Shown piece by piece: positions 34,890 to 35,000 of a stretch of 35,000 bases of DNA. Source of the stretch: Novosphingobium olei. Its GTDB lineage: Bacteria > Pseudomonadota > Alphaproteobacteria > Sphingomonadales > Sphingomonadaceae. The stretch covers positions 92,501-127,500 of the forward strand of contig NZ_JABBGM010000001.1 in NCBI RefSeq assembly GCF_012927405.1, given 5' to 3'. The notes under the pieces are model-generated. The model did not search any database. It saw nothing but the letters and a program-made list of their open reading frames with translations, and was not told where the DNA came from. The position numbers were made by a program, and so were the translations under genes. Position 1 is the first letter of the stretch. Each line of letters opens with the position of its first letter.

Positions 34890-35000
34890 CGGCGTCACCG
34901 GCAGGGACGCTGCTTCGAAACGCTTCGAAGGGATGGTTCAGCTGGTCGCCACATAGGACGGACACCTGGTTCCCCCGATCGCAAGAAAGCGGGGAGGGAA

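Overview
The window reads as GC-rich alphaproteobacterial DNA, most likely from a sphingomonad (Sphingomonadales; the genus cannot be fixed from sequence alone). The evidence is the rRNA operon layout (tRNA-Ala, 23S, 5S, tRNA-fMet), the 23S/5S sequence type, a TonB-dependent receptor of the kind abundant in that group, and dense ATGA/GTGA gene overlaps.

Layout. 1-3568 is the 3' half of an rRNA operon: the end of tRNA-Ala, the spacer, 23S, 5S, a terminator-like hairpin and tRNA-fMet. 3694-4515 is a LuxR-type regulator. 4605-24725 is one very long, tightly packed + strand operon of 18 genes for purine catabolism. 24729-26297 (minus) holds a purine phosphoribosyltransferase and a LysR-type regulator. 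26511-34704 (+) holds a secreted adenosine deaminase-like enzyme, a TonB-dependent receptor, a secreted NUP-family purine nucleoside protein, an 8-oxoguanine deaminase and an NCS2 permease. 34705-35000 has no convincing gene but contains a strong stable-RNA-type promoter near its end.

How the genes fit together. Guanine and adenine deaminases plus XdhABC give urate. PuuD, UraH and UraD give allantoin, PuuE gives allantoate, HpxK gives ureidoglycine, and HpxJ transaminates it with glyoxylate to oxalurate. The HpxX/HpxY/HpxZ/HpxW set then leads to oxamate and oxalate. No allantoicase, ureidoglycolate lyase or oxamate carbamoyltransferase is present. Two permeases (AzgA-like and NCS2) serve nucleobases. 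Several purine-nucleoside enzymes carry signal peptides, and together with the TonB receptor they suggest capture of nucleosides at the outer membrane and cleavage in the periplasm.

Most notable points: (1) the first operon gene fuses a bile-acid/sodium-symporter-like transporter to an AtzG/HpxX-type domain, directly before the AtzE/HpxY amidase that such small subunits partner; (2) an almost identical 33-bp element lies upstream of both the operon and the LysR gene 21.8 kb away, making the LysR protein the likely regulator; (3) the TonB receptor carries a textbook EF-hand loop; (4) the secreted nucleoside hydrolase lacks the usual N-terminal aspartate cluster.
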